Source: Chloroflexi bacterium RBG_13_46_14 (GTDB lineage: Bacteria; Chloroflexota; Dehalococcoidia; Dehalococcoidales; UBA2162). From it: a stretch of 6,860 bases of DNA. The stretch is from positions 2,742-9,601 of the forward strand of contig MGML01000183.1 in the NCBI GenBank assembly GCA_001796415.1. Direction: 5' to 3'. Shown piece by piece: positions 5,918 to 6,860 of the stretch. Numbering within the stretch: position 1 is the first letter of the stretch; the number at the start of each line of letters is the position of its first letter. The notes under the pieces were generated by a model. That model was not told where the DNA came from. It searched no databases and saw nothing but the letters and a program-made list of their open reading frames with translations. A program made the position numbers and the translations under genes.

Positions 5918-6682
5918 ATGGATTACGGATTAAAAGGCAGGAACGCAATCGTTACAGGTACTGGACGCAAGGGTGCTATGGGGCACACCATAGCCAAGAC
6001 ACTGGCTGCGGAAGGCGCAAACATCGCCTGCGTGGACGTCAATTTCGAAGGTGCCCAGGCGATTGCCAAGGAACTCTCAGGAATGGGAGTCAAGGCTAAA
6101 GCGTACAATGTAGACCAGAGTGAATATGAACAGGTCAAAGAAGGTGCTGCAAAGATATTGGCTGAAATGGGACCGGTCGATATCCTGGTCAATAACGCCG
6201 CTCTTCTTCGCGGTGGTGGGCGTATCCAGAAAACTACAGTCGAAGACTGGAAGAACCTTATAAGGATCGATCTTGATGGACCGTGGTACTGGATAAGGGA
6301 ACTCTGGGACCAGATGGTCGAACGACAGTATGGACGGATCGTCAATATTTCTTCGATCGCTGGCGTTCAGGGTGGTTTCGGTCAGGCCAACTACTCGGTA
6401 GCAAAAGCCGGTGTTATCGCTCTTGCCAAGACGGCAGCCCTGGAAGGTGCCAGATCAGGTATCGTTGCCAACACTGTGACTCTTGGCGTAGTAGATACCA
6501 GTGAAGGAAAAATACTGCAGAATGAGACTTTCCAGCGTATTCAAGCCCAGATTGCCATGCGAACACTGGGAGAACCGGCTGACGTAGCGACCCTGGTTGC
6601 ATTTCTGGTATCTGAGCAGTGCAAGTACATCACCGGCCAGGACATTCATGTAATGGGTGGCCTTGATCTGTTCACTTACTAA
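5918..6682 (+). CDS. SDR-family NAD-dependent dehydrogenase, probable hydroxyacyl-CoA dehydrogenase
   Basis: This 254-residue classical short-chain dehydrogenase/reductase has a Rossmann fold with TGTGRKGAMG at 13-22, Asp40 at the end of strand 2 (VDVN, favouring NAD over NADP), NNAA at 92-95, NISS with catalytic Ser146, and Tyr159/Lys163 in the YSVAK motif. By context it would oxidise the 3-hydroxyacyl-CoA made by the hydratase; other alcohol substrates cannot be excluded. Three departures stand out. The glycine-rich loop is two residues longer than TGxxxGxG. The usual catalytic Asn of the NLxG motif is Asp118. The PG motif after the active site is Leu189-Gly190. GAAGG lies 8 nt before the ATG, and the hydratase stop is 35 bp upstream with no terminator between, so the two genes are probably one transcript. 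A strong hairpin follows the stop. The family is certain; the substrate is inferred. Confidence 0.9.
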   Translation: MDYGLKGRNAIVTGTGRKGAMGHTIAKTLAAEGANIACVDVNFEGAQAIAKELSGMGVKAKAYNVDQSEYEQVKEGAAKILAEMGPVDILVNNAALLRGGGRIQKTTVEDWKNLIRIDLDGPWYWIRELWDQMVERQYGRIVNISSIAGVQGGFGQANYSVAKAGVIALAKTAALEGARSGIVANTVTLGVVDTSEGKILQNETFQRIQAQIAMRTLGEPADVATLVAFLVSEQCKYITGQDIHVMGGLDLFTY

Positions 6683-6698
6683 ATAAAAAAGTTACGAT

Positions 6699-6732
6699 AA
6701 TAGCTGCGGATTATATTCTTCCGCAGCTATTT
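6699..6732 (+). terminator. 12-bp perfect hairpin after the SDR gene, probable terminator
   Basis: AATAGCTGCGGA (6699-6710) pairs without mismatch with TCCGCAGCTATT (6720-6731) around a 9-nt loop, starting 17 nt after the SDR stop. The 3' side has only a short TATTT rather than a full T-run. On the opposite strand the stem is followed within 15 nt by six T residues (complement of 6685-6690). It most likely ends the operon; RNA 3'-end protection is an alternative. Confidence 0.6.
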
Positions 6733-6749
6733 AACGATATATGATTTCC

Positions 6750-6766
6750 GGCGATACATAATCGCC
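6750..6766. repeat. Inverted repeat upstream of the next gene (possible operator)
   Basis: GGCGAT and ATCGCC form a perfect 6-bp inverted repeat around ACATA. It overlaps the place where a -35 box would sit relative to TATACT at 6776-6781, a common position for a repressor or activator site. No T-run follows, so it is not a terminator. Confidence 0.3.
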
Positions 6767-6781
6767 TGAATTTTGTATACT
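6753..6781 (+). promoter_or_regulatory. Weak promoter candidate for the gene starting at 6847
   Basis: TATACT (6776-6781) is a good -10 match, four to five bases of the consensus, but the -35 seventeen bases upstream, GATACA (6753-6758), matches only three of six. Its location after a probable terminator and about 65 bp before a start codon supports a new transcription unit. Confidence 0.3.
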
Positions 6782-6846
6782 GCTTTCAGTTACTATCTTT
6801 TGTCGTTCGTTCGAGCTCAGCGAAGAGTTGAAGGGGGGTCCACCGT

Positions 6847-6860
6847 ATGGCAGAAGGAGA
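6847..6860 (+). CDS. Start of a further gene, cut by the right edge
   Basis: AAGGGGGG (6831-6838) lies 8 nt before ATG at 6847, and the frame reads Met-Ala-Glu-Gly before the window ends. The spacing and the preceding terminator and promoter-like region support a real start. Only four full codons are visible, so no function can be assigned. Confidence 0.5.

Overview
The window comes from a bacterial (or less likely archaeal) genome of roughly balanced base composition. Five genes, one cut by the left edge, and the first codons of a probable sixth all lie on the + strand. AUA, AGA and AGG codons are used freely, purine-rich Shine-Dalgarno sites precede the genes, and one gene starts with TTG. 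This content (paired acyl-CoA dehydrogenases, an ADP-forming acyl-CoA synthetase-like protein, a fumarate-reductase-type flavoprotein) would suit an uncultured anaerobe such as a Dehalococcoidia-type Chloroflexota or a sulfate-reducer relative. That taxonomic guess rests on gene content and codon feel only and is weak.

Layout. Bases 1-929: C-terminal two thirds of an FAD-binding oxidoreductase of the fumarate reductase / ketosteroid dehydrogenase flavoprotein superfamily. Bases 996-2456: a CoA-binding, succinyl-CoA-ligase-like protein equivalent to the alpha subunit of ADP-forming acyl-CoA synthetases, without an ATP-grasp domain. Bases 2528-3721 and 3743-4882: two different acyl-CoA dehydrogenases 21 bp apart. 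Bases 4883-5117: a 235-bp gap with a good sigma70-type promoter, an inverted repeat at the predicted start site and possible leader structures. Bases 5118-5882: an enoyl-CoA hydratase with both catalytic glutamates. Bases 5918-6682: an SDR-family NAD-dependent dehydrogenase. Bases 6683-6846: a 12-bp perfect hairpin, then an inverted repeat and a weak promoter candidate ahead of a probable new gene starting at 6847.

How the genes fit together. Dehydrogenation, hydration and NAD-dependent oxidation of the hydroxyl are the first three steps of beta-oxidation, and all are encoded here in pathway order. The synthetase-like protein could supply CoA activation or conserve energy from an acyl-CoA. 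No thiolase, electron-transfer flavoprotein or ATP-grasp subunit is in the window. The most notable feature is the dehydrogenase pair. By my alignment the first protein carries a catalytic glutamate in the isovaleryl-/long-chain-type position, while the second has no base at either known position. This matches the alpha2beta2 heterotetrameric dehydrogenases known from mycobacterial sterol side-chain degradation, so the cassette may act on a bulky, branched or cyclic acyl-CoA. I see no mobile element, CRISPR array, tRNA or rRNA.
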